A stretch of 64,000 bases of DNA from Massilia pinisoli (GCF_024753285.1 NZ_JANUGW010000029.1:19022-83021); one strand, 5' to 3'; shown: positions 33,582-43,018, numbered from the stretch's first letter. The notes: generated by a model not told the origin, from the letters alone. Made by a program: numbers and translations.

Positions 33582-35600
33582 ATGAACCGACCGTACCTAC
33601 CGATACCATCCGCTCCCGCGCCACACGCGTTGCCCGACGGCGCCGTGGCGACGTCCGAGCCCGACTTGCTCGCCTGCCGGCACGCATGGCGCCTGCTGTG
33701 CGATACGACGGACCTGGCCTCGCTGGCCGCTGCGCCGCAGCTGCGCGCCGATCCCGCGCTTGCCGACGCGCTGCAGGACGCCTTCCATGCCGGCCGGCTG
33801 CCCGGCGCATTGATCGAAACGGAAGTCCGCCGCGCCTTGCTGGACGGCCCGACGGACGCCACCCTGCTGGCCGCCGTGCTCCTCGCGGCCGTCGCCCTCG
33901 TGCGCTTGCGCGGCGGCCGCCGCGCCCTGCTGCTGGCCGACGCCTGCGCCGGGCGCGCGCGCCGGCCCGACGCGGGGCGCGTGGGCGGCGCCGTGCTGCG
34001 CGCCCACGCCACCCTCGTGCTGGCGCGGCGCGCCCCGCTGCGCGACGCCGCGCTCGTGCAGGCCGAAGCGTGCCGCATCGAGGCGGGACGCCCCGATACG
34101 CTGGCGCGCAGCGCCGTGCTGTGGACGGGCGTGCGCCTGCTGTGCGGCGCGCCGCTCGCCGAGCTGCAGCATTACGGCGAGGCCGTGCGGCTTGCCATCC
34201 CGGCCGGACCCGCGTCCGCCGCCACGAGCCAGCTGGACGGTCGCATCGCGCTGTTCCGTGCCCTCGCCGACGGCACGCACGCGCCGTTCGTCCCGGCCGT
34301 GGCGCCGGACGCGATGCAGTTCGGCTGCTGGCTCGGGTGCCTGCAGGCCGCGTGGCTGCGCGGCCGGATGGGCGTGGCGCGTGCGGCGCTGGCCGCCGCC
34401 CGCCAGCTCGTCACGCCGCTCACTGCGCCGTGCGAGCTGCTGCCCTACCACCTGTTCGGCGTGCTGAGCCTCGCCCGCGTGCAGGGCGTACCCGGCGCGA
34501 CGGCGCAGCTGCGCGTGCACCGCCGGGCGCTGGGCGACTGGGCCCGCCGTGCGCCCGATCTCGCCGCTGCCATGGCGCTGCTCGCGGACGCCGCCGGACA
34601 GGACGCCGGCGGCGGCGTGCGCGCGCTCGCCGTCTACGAGCGCGCGGCCGCGCTGGCGCAGGCACGCGGCCAGGCGTGGCTTGCCGCGCTCGCGTGGGAA
34701 GGTGCAGCCGGCCTGTGCGCCCGCGAGGGCCTCGCCGGCGCGCTGCCGGGCTACCGCGGCCTCGCGCTGGACACGTGGCGCGCCTGGGGCGCGCACGGCC
34801 GCGTGCGCGACCTGACCGTGGCCTGGGGCACCGTCCCGACCGCGCTCGACCACGCCCAACAGGCACGCGCCGCGCGTGCGGACACGGTCGGGGAACTCGG
34901 CATCGCCATCGCGCACGAGGTGAATCAACCGCTGGCGGCGATCCTGCTGCACGCGGCCGCCGCGCGGCGCTGGCTGCGCCGTGGCCAGCCCGACACGGCG
35001 CGCGCGCTGGAAGCGCTGGAGCAGATCAGCACCTGCGGACGCCAGGCCGGCGACATCGTGCGCAGCGTGCGCGGGCTCGCGCGACGCGAGGGCGAGGCCG
35101 CCAGCACGTTCGCGCTCGATGCCGCCGTCGCCGAAGTCACGCAGTTGCTGCGCGCGCTGATGGTGCGCCAGAACGTGCAGCTGGACACCCGCCTGCAGCT
35201 GCCGGGCCGGCACATCCACGCGAGCCGCGCGCAGATCCAGCAAGTGCTCATCAACCTGCTGCTGAATGCGATCGAGGCGCTGGCCGCCATCAGCGACCGG
35301 CCGCGCCGCATCGTGCTCGAATCGGCGTCCGCCGGCCCGGCCCTCGTCGAACTGCGCGTGCGCGACAACGGCCCCGGCATCGCGCCCGCCGACCGCGAGC
35401 GCATCTTCGACGCCCTGTATTCCACCAAACCGCAAGGCACGGGCGTCGGCCTGTCGATCAGCCGCGCCATCGTCGCCGCGCACGGTGGCCGCATCGAATG
35501 CGTGCCCGCCGAGCCGCACGGCGCCCTGTTCCGTGTCGTGCTGCCGATGCCCGACGCCGAACGCGCGGCGGCGCCGTCCGCGGCCCGCGACCATGCCTGA
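33582..35600 (+). CDS. Orphan soluble histidine kinase with helical N-terminal domain
   Basis: 672 residues, no membrane helix. Residues 1-420 are Ala/Leu/Arg-rich helices resembling the TPR-like region of large Ser/Thr-kinase/AAA/histidine-kinase fusion proteins, ending in DTWRAWGAHGRVRDL as those regions do. Then come a HisKA domain with phospho-acceptor H445 (IAHEVNQPLAAIL) and an ATPase domain (NLLLNAIEAL, DNGPGI, GTGVGLSISRAIV). The protein-kinase, AAA and GAF parts of the fusion family are missing. No response regulator adjoins it; two lie about 6 kb away. The start is uncertain: ATG 33447 is in frame, but a -10-like GATACT lies between the two. Confidence 0.85.
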   Translation: MNRPYLPIPSAPAPHALPDGAVATSEPDLLACRHAWRLLCDTTDLASLAAAPQLRADPALADALQDAFHAGRLPGALIETEVRRALLDGPTDATLLAAVLLAAVALVRLRGGRRALLLADACAGRARRPDAGRVGGAVLRAHATLVLARRAPLRDAALVQAEACRIEAGRPDTLARSAVLWTGVRLLCGAPLAELQHYGEAVRLAIPAGPASAATSQLDGRIALFRALADGTHAPFVPAVAPDAMQFGCWLGCLQAAWLRGRMGVARAALAAARQLVTPLTAPCELLPYHLFGVLSLARVQGVPGATAQLRVHRRALGDWARRAPDLAAAMALLADAAGQDAGGGVRALAVYERAAALAQARGQAWLAALAWEGAAGLCAREGLAGALPGYRGLALDTWRAWGAHGRVRDLTVAWGTVPTALDHAQQARAARADTVGELGIAIAHEVNQPLAAILLHAAAARRWLRRGQPDTARALEALEQISTCGRQAGDIVRSVRGLARREGEAASTFALDAAVAEVTQLLRALMVRQNVQLDTRLQLPGRHIHASRAQIQQVLINLLLNAIEALAAISDRPRRIVLESASAGPALVELRVRDNGPGIAPADRERIFDALYSTKPQGTGVGLSISRAIVAAHGGRIECVPAEPHGALFRVVLPMPDAERAAAPSAARDHA

Positions 35601-35675
35601 GCCCCGGTCCACCGGAGCGTGGCGCGCGCGCACCGACGACACGGATATGTCAACATAATCACCTGGAGAGACCCC

Positions 35676-37538
35676 ATGAACACACCCGCCATCGCCGACC
35701 TGATCCTCACCAACGGCCGCTTCCACACGCTGGACCGGTCCAACCCGCAGGCCGACGCGGTCGCCATCGCCGACGGCCGCTTCGTCGCCGTCGGCTCGGC
35801 GGCCGACGTGATGCGCCACCGCGGCGACAGCACGCGCGTCGTCGACCTCGACGGCCATACCGTGATCCCCGGCCTGAACGATTCGCACCTGCACCTGATC
35901 CGCGGCGGCCTCAATTACAACCTCGAGCTGCGCTGGGAAGGCGTGCCGTCGCTGGCCGACGCGCTGCGCATGCTGCGCGAGCAGGCGCTGCGCACGCCGA
36001 GCCCGCAATGGGTGCGCGTGGTGGGCGGCTGGAACGAATTCCAGTTCGCCGAGCGGCGCATGCCCACGATCGAGGAGTTGAACGCGGCCGCGCCCGACAC
36101 GCCCGTGTTCGTGCTGCACCTGTACGACCGCGCGCTGCTCAACCGCGCAGCGCTGCGCGCCGTCGGCTACGACAAGGCGACGCCGAACCCGCCCGGCGGC
36201 GAGATCGTGCGCGACGCGGCCGGCAATCCGACCGGCATGCTGATCGCGCGCCCGAACGCGATGATCCTGTACGCCACGTTGGCCAAGGGCCCGAAACTGC
36301 CGCTCGACCAGCAGATCAATTCGACCCGCCACTTCATGCGCGAACTGAACCGCCTGGGCCTGACGAGCGCCATCGACGCCGGCGGCGGCTTCCAGAATTA
36401 TCCCGAGGACTACCAGGTCGTCGAGCAGCTGGCCGCGCAAGACCAGCTGACGATCCGCATCGCCTACAACCTGTTCACGCAGAACAAGGGCCGTGAGCTC
36501 GACGATTTCAAGAAGTGGACGGAGATGGTGACGCCGGGCCAGGGCGACGACTGGTATCGCCACAACGGCGCCGGCGAGATGCTCGTATTTTCCGCCGCCG
36601 ACTTCGAGGACTTCCTGGAACCGCGCCCCGACCTGCCGGCCGGGATGGAAGCGGAGCTGGAGCAGGTCGTGCGCCACCTCGTCGCCAACCGCTGGCCGTT
36701 CCGCCTGCACGCCACGTACGACGAGTCGATCTCCCGGATGCTGGACGTGTTCGAGACGGTCGACCGCGAGATCCCGTTCGCCGGCCTGCGCTGGATGTTC
36801 GACCATGCCGAGACCATCACCCCGCGCAACATCGAGCGCGTGAAAGCGCTGGGTGGCGGCATCGCGATCCAGCACCGCATGGCGTTCCAGGGCGAGTACT
36901 TCGTCGAGCGCTACGGCGCCAGGGCGGCCGAGACGACGCCGCCGATCAAGCGCATGCTGGACGCGGGCGTGCCCGTCGGCGCGGGGACGGATGCGACGCG
37001 CGTGGCCAGCTACAACCCGTGGACGGCGCTGTACTGGCTCGTCTCCGGCCGCACCGTCGGCGGACTGCGCCTGTACGATGCCAGTGCGCGCCTCGATCGC
37101 CACACGGCGCTCGAACTGTGGACGGCGGGCAGCGCGTGGTTCTCCAGCGAGCAGGGTCACAAGGGCCGCATCCAGGCAGGCATGCTGGCCGACCTCGCGG
37201 TGCTGTCGGCCGACTACTTCCGCGTGGACGAGGAGTCGATCAAGGCCATCGAATCCGTGCTGACCGTCGTCGGCGGCCGCATCGTGTTCGGCCAGGGTCC
37301 GTTCGACAAGCTGGCGCCGCCCGCGCTGCCCGTGCTGCCCGAGTGGTCGCCTGTCGCGAAGGTGCCTGGCCACTACCGCCCCGTGCCGCAAGCCGCCGTC
37401 GCGACATTGCCCCACCAGTGCCGCGGCGCGTGCGCCGTGCACGCGCACGCGCACGACCGCGCGCGCAAGTCCGACGTGCCGGTGTCCGATTTCAGCGGGT
37501 TCTGGGGCGCGTTCGGCTGCAGCTGCTTCGCGTTTTAA
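35676..37538 (+). CDS. YtcJ-type metal-dependent amidohydrolase
   Basis: 620 residues of the amidohydrolase_3 group. The metal-binding HLH is at 71-73 (LNDSHLHLI); further conserved blocks are WVRVVGGWN, GGGFQNYPEDYQ, FDHAETI and PVGAGTDATR. The C-terminus is Cys/His-rich (CRGACAVHAHAHDRA, then CSCF), unusual for the family. The substrate is unknown; relatives cleave N-acyl or cyclic amides. GGAGAG precedes the ATG. The DUF1275 gene follows after 13 bp. Confidence 0.95.
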   Translation: MNTPAIADLILTNGRFHTLDRSNPQADAVAIADGRFVAVGSAADVMRHRGDSTRVVDLDGHTVIPGLNDSHLHLIRGGLNYNLELRWEGVPSLADALRMLREQALRTPSPQWVRVVGGWNEFQFAERRMPTIEELNAAAPDTPVFVLHLYDRALLNRAALRAVGYDKATPNPPGGEIVRDAAGNPTGMLIARPNAMILYATLAKGPKLPLDQQINSTRHFMRELNRLGLTSAIDAGGGFQNYPEDYQVVEQLAAQDQLTIRIAYNLFTQNKGRELDDFKKWTEMVTPGQGDDWYRHNGAGEMLVFSAADFEDFLEPRPDLPAGMEAELEQVVRHLVANRWPFRLHATYDESISRMLDVFETVDREIPFAGLRWMFDHAETITPRNIERVKALGGGIAIQHRMAFQGEYFVERYGARAAETTPPIKRMLDAGVPVGAGTDATRVASYNPWTALYWLVSGRTVGGLRLYDASARLDRHTALELWTAGSAWFSSEQGHKGRIQAGMLADLAVLSADYFRVDEESIKAIESVLTVVGGRIVFGQGPFDKLAPPALPVLPEWSPVAKVPGHYRPVPQAAVATLPHQCRGACAVHAHAHDRARKSDVPVSDFSGFWGAFGCSCFAF

Positions 37539-37551
37539 AACGGAGGCGAAC

Positions 37552-38253
37552 ATGTCCATGAAACCTTCCGACCTGACGCTCGGCGTCGGGCTTGGCCTCC
37601 TGGCCGGCTACATCGACACGTCCGCGTTCGTCGGCCTGTACGGCCTGTTCACGGCGCACGTGACGGGCAACTTCGTCCTCATCGGCAGCGAGCTCGCACG
37701 GCCGTCGCACGCCGGTGTGCTGCCGCTGAAATTCCTCGCGATCCCCGCGTTCGCGGCCGGCGTCGTCGCGGCGCGCCTGATGGACGTGCGCTGCGCGCGC
37801 CTGGGTCACAATCCGGCGCGGCCGCTGCTAGGCATGCAGCTCGTGCTGCTGGCGTTGTTCATGGCGGCGGGCATCGCCGCGTCGCCGCTGGCCGGGCCGG
37901 AAGCGCCGCTCGTCCTCGTGACGGGCATGCTCGGCACGGCGGCGATGGGCGTGCAGAACGCCGTCGGCAAGCTGCAGCTGGGTCGCATCGCACCGACGAC
38001 CGTCATGACGGGCAACGTGACGGAACTCCTGATCGACATGACGGACCTCGCGTGCGGCCGCGCCACGCCGGCCGTCAAGGCGCGTTTCGTGAAATTCATC
38101 TGGCCCGTGCTGGCGTTCGCCGCCGGCTGCATTGGGGGCGGCACCGCGTGGATGACGTTCGGGTTCTGGTGCCTGCTGCCGGCGCTCGTGCTGCTCGCGT
38201 GGCTCGTGCTGCTGGATTGGCCGGCACTGGAAGCGGCGCCCGCGGCGGCTTGA
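37552..38253 (+). CDS. DUF1275 (YoaK) family membrane protein
   Basis: 233 residues with about six membrane helices. The start GVGLGLLAGYIDTSAFVGL and the motif AHVTGNF, then MGVQNAVGKLQLG and TVMTGNVTEL, are the family signature. Its transport or other function is not established. GGAGGCGAAC precedes the ATG; it is probably co-transcribed with the amidohydrolase. Confidence 0.92.
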   Translation: MSMKPSDLTLGVGLGLLAGYIDTSAFVGLYGLFTAHVTGNFVLIGSELARPSHAGVLPLKFLAIPAFAAGVVAARLMDVRCARLGHNPARPLLGMQLVLLALFMAAGIAASPLAGPEAPLVLVTGMLGTAAMGVQNAVGKLQLGRIAPTTVMTGNVTELLIDMTDLACGRATPAVKARFVKFIWPVLAFAAGCIGGGTAWMTFGFWCLLPALVLLAWLVLLDWPALEAAPAAA

Positions 38254-38274
38254 TCCCTGCCCGCGCGGCGTTTC

Positions 38275-38301
38275 GCGTGGGCGGAGGGCCGCCCACCCTA
38301 C
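38275..38301. repeat. REP-like intergenic hairpin
   Basis: GTGGGCGG and CCGCCCAC (38277-38284, 38289-38296) form an 8-bp stem with an AGGG loop, followed by CCTAC. Hairpins of this GTGGGC...GCCCAC...CCTAC type are dispersed in genomes of related bacteria. Only one copy is seen here. Confidence 0.4.
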
Positions 38302-38396
38302 ATTCCGGTGAGTGGTTTTTACTGCCCGCATCGGGCATCGTCGCGCTCGAACACCGATTCACCACGACATCCGAATAACAGACAAAGGAAAACGAT

Positions 38397-39347
38397 ATGA
38401 ACGATATAAACGGAAAACGCCGCAACATGCTCGGCGGCGCGGCCGCGCTGCCGCTCGCCATGCTCGCCGCCGGCCCGGCGCAGGCCGAGACGGCACCGAA
38501 AGGCGGCGCCGCCCGCATGACGACGAGCTTCGTGCGCACGAAGGACGGCGTCGACATCTTCTACAAGGACTGGGGCAGCGGCACGCCGATCGTGTTCTCG
38601 CACGGCTGGCCCCTGAGTTCCGACGACTGGGACGCGCAGATGATGTACTTCGTGCAGCGGGGCTTCCGCGTCGTCGCGCACGACCGCCGCGGCCACGGGC
38701 GCTCCACGCAGGTCGGCTTCGGCCACGACATGGACCATTACGCCGACGACCTTGCGGCCGTCGTCCAGCACCTGGACCTGAAAGGCGCCATCCACGTCGG
38801 TCACTCGACGGGCGGCGGCGAAGTCGTGCGCTACCTGGCCCGCCACGGGCAGGCGCGCGCCGCGAAGGCCGTGCTGATCGCGGCCGTGCCGCCACTGATG
38901 GTGAAATCGGCCACGAACCCGGGCGGCTTGCCGAAGGACGTGTTCGACGGCATCCAGCAGCAGGTCGCGACGAACCGCGCGCAGTTCTACCGCGACCTGC
39001 CGTCCGGCCCGTTCTACGGCTTCAACCGCCCGGGCGTGAAGCCGCAGGAAGGCATCATCCAGAACTGGTGGCGCCAGGGCATGATGGGCGGCGCCAAGGC
39101 CCATTACGACGGGGTCGTCGCGTTCTCGCAGACCGATTTCACGGACGACCTCAAGAAGATCACCTTGCCCGTCCTCGTCCAGCACGGCGACGACGACCAG
39201 ATCGTGCCGTACGCCGACTCCGGCGTGCTGTCCGCCAAGCTGCTCCCGCACGGCACGCTGAAGACGTACAAGGGGTTCCCGCACGGGATGCCGACGACGC
39301 AGGCGGATGTCATCAACGCCGACATCCTCGCCTTCATCAAGGGTTGA
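38397..39347 (+). CDS. Tat-exported alpha/beta hydrolase (non-haem chloroperoxidase type)
   Basis: 316 residues. A twin-arginine signal (KRRNMLGGAAAL, cleavage near AQAE at residue 30) precedes a hydrolase closely similar to the one at 32552: FSHGWPLSSDDWDAQM, DRRGHGRS, GHSTGGGE, HGDDDQI and final His in FPHGMP. It should act in the periplasm, possibly as an esterase/perhydrolase. The stop overlaps the convergent oxidoreductase by 11 bp. Confidence 0.93.
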   Translation: MNDINGKRRNMLGGAAALPLAMLAAGPAQAETAPKGGAARMTTSFVRTKDGVDIFYKDWGSGTPIVFSHGWPLSSDDWDAQMMYFVQRGFRVVAHDRRGHGRSTQVGFGHDMDHYADDLAAVVQHLDLKGAIHVGHSTGGGEVVRYLARHGQARAAKAVLIAAVPPLMVKSATNPGGLPKDVFDGIQQQVATNRAQFYRDLPSGPFYGFNRPGVKPQEGIIQNWWRQGMMGGAKAHYDGVVAFSQTDFTDDLKKITLPVLVQHGDDDQIVPYADSGVLSAKLLPHGTLKTYKGFPHGMPTTQADVINADILAFIKG

Positions 39348-41625
39348 CGTTCTCACGTGATCCGGCCGCGCGCCGGATCACGACCGGCACCGATTTGTAC
39401 GACGGCGTGCCGCTCCTCGCATCGAAGTTCGCCAGCGAGATCAACCCGTTCGCTTCCGGATAATAGGCAGCCACCGCACCGCGCGCGATGTCGTGCGCGA
39501 CGGCGACGAAGCCTCGCAGCACACGCGGCGACAGCGTGTGATCATGCGCAGCCACACCCTCGATGTCCACGAGATCGCCGTGCTCCAGCCCCCGTTCCGC
39601 CAGGTCCGCCGCGTTGACGAACACGACGTCGCGCCGGCCCGTCACGCCGCGGTAGCGGTCGTTCTTGCCGTAGATCGTCGTGTTGTACTGGTCGTGGCTG
39701 CGCACCGTCGCGAGCACCAGCACGCCTTGCGCGTCCGGCCGGGCCAGCGGGCGCTCGTCGCGCGCGGCCGGGATGAATTGAGCGCGGCCCATCTTCGTGC
39801 ACCATTCGCGCCGGCTCGCCGGCACGTCGAGACGGAAGCCGCGCGGCCGGCCCACGCGCTCGTTGTAGTCTTTAAAATCGGGGAACACGGCCTCGATCGC
39901 GTCGCGGATGCGGCCGTAGTCGGCGACGAACCCTTCCCAGTCGACCTTCGACTCCCGCAGCGTCGCGCGCGCGATGCCGGCGACGATCGCCGGTTCCGAC
40001 TTCAGGTCCGGCGACGCCGGCGGCAGGCTGCCGCGCGACGCGTGCACCATCGACATCGAGTCCTCCACCGTGACGGCCTGCGGCCCGGTGGCCTGCACGT
40101 CCAGCTCCGTGCGGCCCAGGCAGGGCAACAGATAGGTGTGGGCGCCGACGAGGAGATGCGAGCGATTCAGCTTGGTGGCGATGTGCACGGACAGGTCCAG
40201 CTTGCGCATCGCGTCGAAACACGCCTCCGGATCGGGCATCGCGACGGGCAGGTTGCCGCCCAGGCAGACGAGCGCACGCGAGCGCCCTTCCCGCATCGCT
40301 TCCAGCGCCTCGACGGCCGCATGGCCCTTGCCGCGCGGCGGCGCGAAGCCGAACACGCGTTGCAGGCTGTCGAGGAATTTGTCGGTCGGGATTTCCGTGA
40401 TGCCGACCGTGCGATCGCCCTGCACGTTCGAATGGCCGCGCAGCGGGCAGATGCCGGCGCCCGCGCGCCCGATGTTCCCGCCCAGCAGAAGCAGGTTCGC
40501 CAGCTGCTGCACGTTCGCCGTGCCGTGGCGGTGCTGCGTGATGCCCATGCCATAGCAGATGATCACGCGCTTGGCGTTCGCATACACGTCGGCCGCGGCC
40601 TCGATATCGGCGCGGGACAGGCCCGCCCCGCGCTCGATCTCGTCCCAGGACATCGCCTCGAGGTCGGCTTTCAGGGCCTCAAATCCTGTCGTGTGGTCGC
40701 GGATGAAGGCCTGGTCGACGGCGCCCTGCGCGAGCAGCGCCTTCATCATCCCTTGCACGACGGCCGTGTCGCCGCCGACCTTCACCTGGTAGTACGACGT
40801 CGCGATCGACACGGCCTTCCCGACCGTCATCTCGACGGGGCTCTGCGGCGACTTGAAGCGCTCCAGGCTGCGTTCCTTGAGCGGATTGAACACGACGATG
40901 GGCACGTCGCGCAGCCGGGCCTCGCGCAACGTGGCCAGCATGCGCGGATGGTTGGTGCCGGGATTGTGGCCGAACGAGAAGATGGCGTCGCAATGGTCGA
41001 AGTCATCCAGCGTGACGGTGCCCTTGCCGACGCCGATCGACTCGGACAGGCCGACGCTGGTCGCCTCGTGGCACATGTTCGAACAGTCGGGGAAGTTATT
41101 CGTGCCGAACGCGCGCACGAACAGCTGGTACAGGAACGCGGCCTCGTTCGACGTGCGGCCGGACGCGTAGAACTCGGCCATGTTGGGGTCGGGCAGGCCG
41201 CGCAGGTGCGCGCCGATCTCCGCGAACGCCTGCTCCCACGCGATCGGAGCGTACCGGTCGGACGCGGCGTCGTACTTCATCGGATGCGTGAGGCGCCCTT
41301 CCCACTCCAGCGCGAAGTCGTCCCGCCGGAACAATTCGCTCACCGTGTGCTGCGCGAAGAACTCGGGGGTGACGCGCTTGTGCGTCGCCTCCCACGACAC
41401 GGCCTTGGCGCCGTTCTCGCAGAATTCGAACGACGAGCCCTCGCGCGGGTCGGGCCACGCGCAGCCGGGGCAATCGAAGCCCTGCGGCTGGTTCACCTGC
41501 AGCAGGATCGTCGTGTCGCGCGCCGCCATCTCGCCGCGGATCGCCTTCGCGACTGCCTGCAGTGCGCCCCAGCCTCCGGCCGGGCCGCCATATTCGCCGA
41601 TGCCGGGTACGTCCTTCTTCGCCAT
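39337..41625 (-). CDS. FdhF/YdeP-family molybdopterin oxidoreductase
   Basis: 762 residues. Cys ligands for a 4Fe-4S cluster lie at C52, C55 and C69 (FDCPGCAWPDP, FEFCENG); the molybdopterin region includes YASGRTSNEAAF, CSNMCHEATSVGL and GHNPGTNHPRM, and the C-terminal domain has RSHDQYNTTIYG. The family resembles formate dehydrogenase H but its true substrate is unknown; E. coli YdeP is tied to acid resistance. The protein is cytoplasmic. GGAGGAACGC precedes the ATG. It is the last gene of the leftward operon that starts with xapX. Confidence 0.95.
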   Translation of the reverse strand: MAKKDVPGIGEYGGPAGGWGALQAVAKAIRGEMAARDTTILLQVNQPQGFDCPGCAWPDPREGSSFEFCENGAKAVSWEATHKRVTPEFFAQHTVSELFRRDDFALEWEGRLTHPMKYDAASDRYAPIAWEQAFAEIGAHLRGLPDPNMAEFYASGRTSNEAAFLYQLFVRAFGTNNFPDCSNMCHEATSVGLSESIGVGKGTVTLDDFDHCDAIFSFGHNPGTNHPRMLATLREARLRDVPIVVFNPLKERSLERFKSPQSPVEMTVGKAVSIATSYYQVKVGGDTAVVQGMMKALLAQGAVDQAFIRDHTTGFEALKADLEAMSWDEIERGAGLSRADIEAAADVYANAKRVIICYGMGITQHRHGTANVQQLANLLLLGGNIGRAGAGICPLRGHSNVQGDRTVGITEIPTDKFLDSLQRVFGFAPPRGKGHAAVEALEAMREGRSRALVCLGGNLPVAMPDPEACFDAMRKLDLSVHIATKLNRSHLLVGAHTYLLPCLGRTELDVQATGPQAVTVEDSMSMVHASRGSLPPASPDLKSEPAIVAGIARATLRESKVDWEGFVADYGRIRDAIEAVFPDFKDYNERVGRPRGFRLDVPASRREWCTKMGRAQFIPAARDERPLARPDAQGVLVLATVRSHDQYNTTIYGKNDRYRGVTGRRDVVFVNAADLAERGLEHGDLVDIEGVAAHDHTLSPRVLRGFVAVAHDIARGAVAAYYPEANGLISLANFDARSGTPSYKSVPVVIRRAAGSRENVNP

Positions 41626-41677
41626 GCGTTCCTCCGATGCGTGTTGCGGGAACGCGTATTGTAAGGGCGTAGGGGCG

Positions 41678-42301
41678 TCAGCGCCGGCGCGCGCTCTCGA
41701 TGCCGAGCCGCTCGGCCATGCGCACCAGTTCGGCCAGGGTGCGCGTCTGCATCTTCTGCATCAGGTTGCGCTTGTGGACCTTGGCCATGATCTCGCTGAC
41801 ACCCATCGCGTCGGCGATCTGCTTGTTCAGGAGGCCGCCGATCGCGAGGCCGAACACCTCGCGTTCGCGTGGCGTGAGCTGGGCGTGGCGGCGCGCCAGT
41901 TCGTCAGCCTCGCGCCGCTGCGAAATGCGACTCGCGTCGCCGGCCAGCGCCTCGTCGACGGCCGCCAGCAGCGCGTCCGGATCGACCGGTTTCGTGAGGA
42001 ATTCGTTGGCGCCGGCCTTCATCGCGGCGACCGAGAGCGGGATCGTGCCGTGGCCGGTCAGGAAGATCACGGGCAGCGCGACGTGGCGCGCGGCCATGTG
42101 CTGCAGCACGCTCATGCCGTCCTGCTGCGGCATCTGCATGTCGAGGATCAGGCAGGCCGGCACGGACGGCGCCGGTTGCGCGAGGAAGTCAGCCGCGTCG
42201 GCGAACGCGCGCACGGCATAGCCTTCCGCTTCGAGCAGGTCCGCGACGCCCTGGCGCACGTGCGCGTCGTCATCCACCACCATCACCATCCGCTCGCTCA
42301 T
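41678..42301 (-). CDS. FixJ-type response regulator
   Basis: 207 residues. Receiver domain with acidic pocket D10-D12 (VMVVDDD) and phospho-acceptor D54 (LILDMQMP), Thr in FLTGHG and Lys in TKPVD; then a LuxR-type helix-turn-helix (LTPREREVFGLAIGG, LNKQIADAMGVSE). It should activate transcription on phosphorylation. No kinase gene is adjacent. It lies 52 bp before the molybdopterin oxidoreductase start and is probably in one transcript with it. Confidence 0.93.
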   Translation of the reverse strand: MSERMVMVVDDDAHVRQGVADLLEAEGYAVRAFADAADFLAQPAPSVPACLILDMQMPQQDGMSVLQHMAARHVALPVIFLTGHGTIPLSVAAMKAGANEFLTKPVDPDALLAAVDEALAGDASRISQRREADELARRHAQLTPREREVFGLAIGGLLNKQIADAMGVSEIMAKVHKRNLMQKMQTRTLAELVRMAERLGIESARRR

Positions 42302-42363
42302 GCCTGCCTCTCCCTGAGGCGCAAGCATAGCGTAAAACGCGCGGCCTTGCGGGTGGCCGGGCA

Positions 42364-42759
42364 TCATTGCGGCAGGTCGGGCCGCACCGGGATCGCATCG
42401 ATCAGCGCCAGCAGGCAGTCCGGATCGACGGGCTTGTGCAGCAGCGACAGCGCACCCGCGGCGCCGGCACGCCGGGCCAGCGCGGGATCGTCGTCGCCCG
42501 TGACGAAGATGACGGGGAGGTGCGGCGCCAGCGCATGCAGGCGTTCGCACAGCGCGAAGCCGTCCGGCTCGCCGATGTGGATGTCGAGGACGGCGCAATG
42601 CGCGCGCGCGGGGTCGGCGCCGCGCAGCACGGCGGCGGCGCCGGGATAGCCCAGCGCCGCATAGCCGGCCGCGCGCAGCAGCTCGAGCAGGCCGCCGCGG
42701 ACGGTGTCGTCATCGTCGACCACGAGCACGGTCTGGCCGGCCTCAGGCGACGCGGTCAT
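42364..42759 (-). CDS. Single-domain response regulator (receiver only)
   Basis: 131 residues, only a receiver domain: VLVVDDDD, phospho-acceptor D59 (CAVLDIHIGEPDG), Thr in FVTGDD and Lys in HKPVD. Without an output domain it may act as a phosphate sink or shuttle between a kinase and the FixJ-type protein downstream. Its start overlaps xapX by 17 bp. Confidence 0.9.
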   Translation of the reverse strand: MTASPEAGQTVLVVDDDDTVRGGLLELLRAAGYAALGYPGAAAVLRGADPARAHCAVLDIHIGEPDGFALCERLHALAPHLPVIFVTGDDDPALARRAGAAGALSLLHKPVDPDCLLALIDAIPVRPDLPQ

Positions 42760-43018
42760 GGTCCGCCTGCGCTCGGGGCGCCTCCGGCGGCGGCGCGATG
42801 CCGCTGATCCGGGTCACGCATTCGGCGCGGAACCACGACACGGTGACGGGCTCGCCGGACATCAGGCGTTTGGCGATGGGCACGGCCTGCTCGCCGACGA
42901 GCATGCCGAACAGGCCGATGAGGGCGATCGCCGGCGGCGCGGGCGACCGCACCTGGAGCAAGGCATAGATGCAGCCGACCAGCAGGCCGACCGCCAAGGA
43001 CACGAGGTAGAACTTCAT
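42743..43018 (-). CDS. XapX domain (DUF1427) protein
   Basis: 91 residues. Two membrane helices (residues 3-17 and 27-45) form the XapX domain, with VGCIYALLQVRSPAPP and GLFGMLVGEQAVPI typical of the family. Residues 55-91 form a soluble tail. ATG 43018 starts exactly at the domain. The function is unknown; xapX genes often sit beside hydrolase or amidohydrolase genes. First gene of the operon that continues through two response regulators to the oxidoreductase. Confidence 0.85.
   Translation of the reverse strand: MKFYLVSLAVGLLVGCIYALLQVRSPAPPAIALIGLFGMLVGEQAVPIAKRLMSGEPVTVSWFRAECVTRISGIAPPPEAPRAQADHDRVA

Noticed and set aside
33597..37559. Very long open frame antisense to the histidine kinase and amidohydrolase (over 1300 codons)
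   Set aside because: High GC makes stops rare in shadow frames. The sense strand has complete catalytic motifs and the antisense translation is Arg/Ala/His-rich without domains. The same holds for long frames at 34-2415 and 16316-19699.
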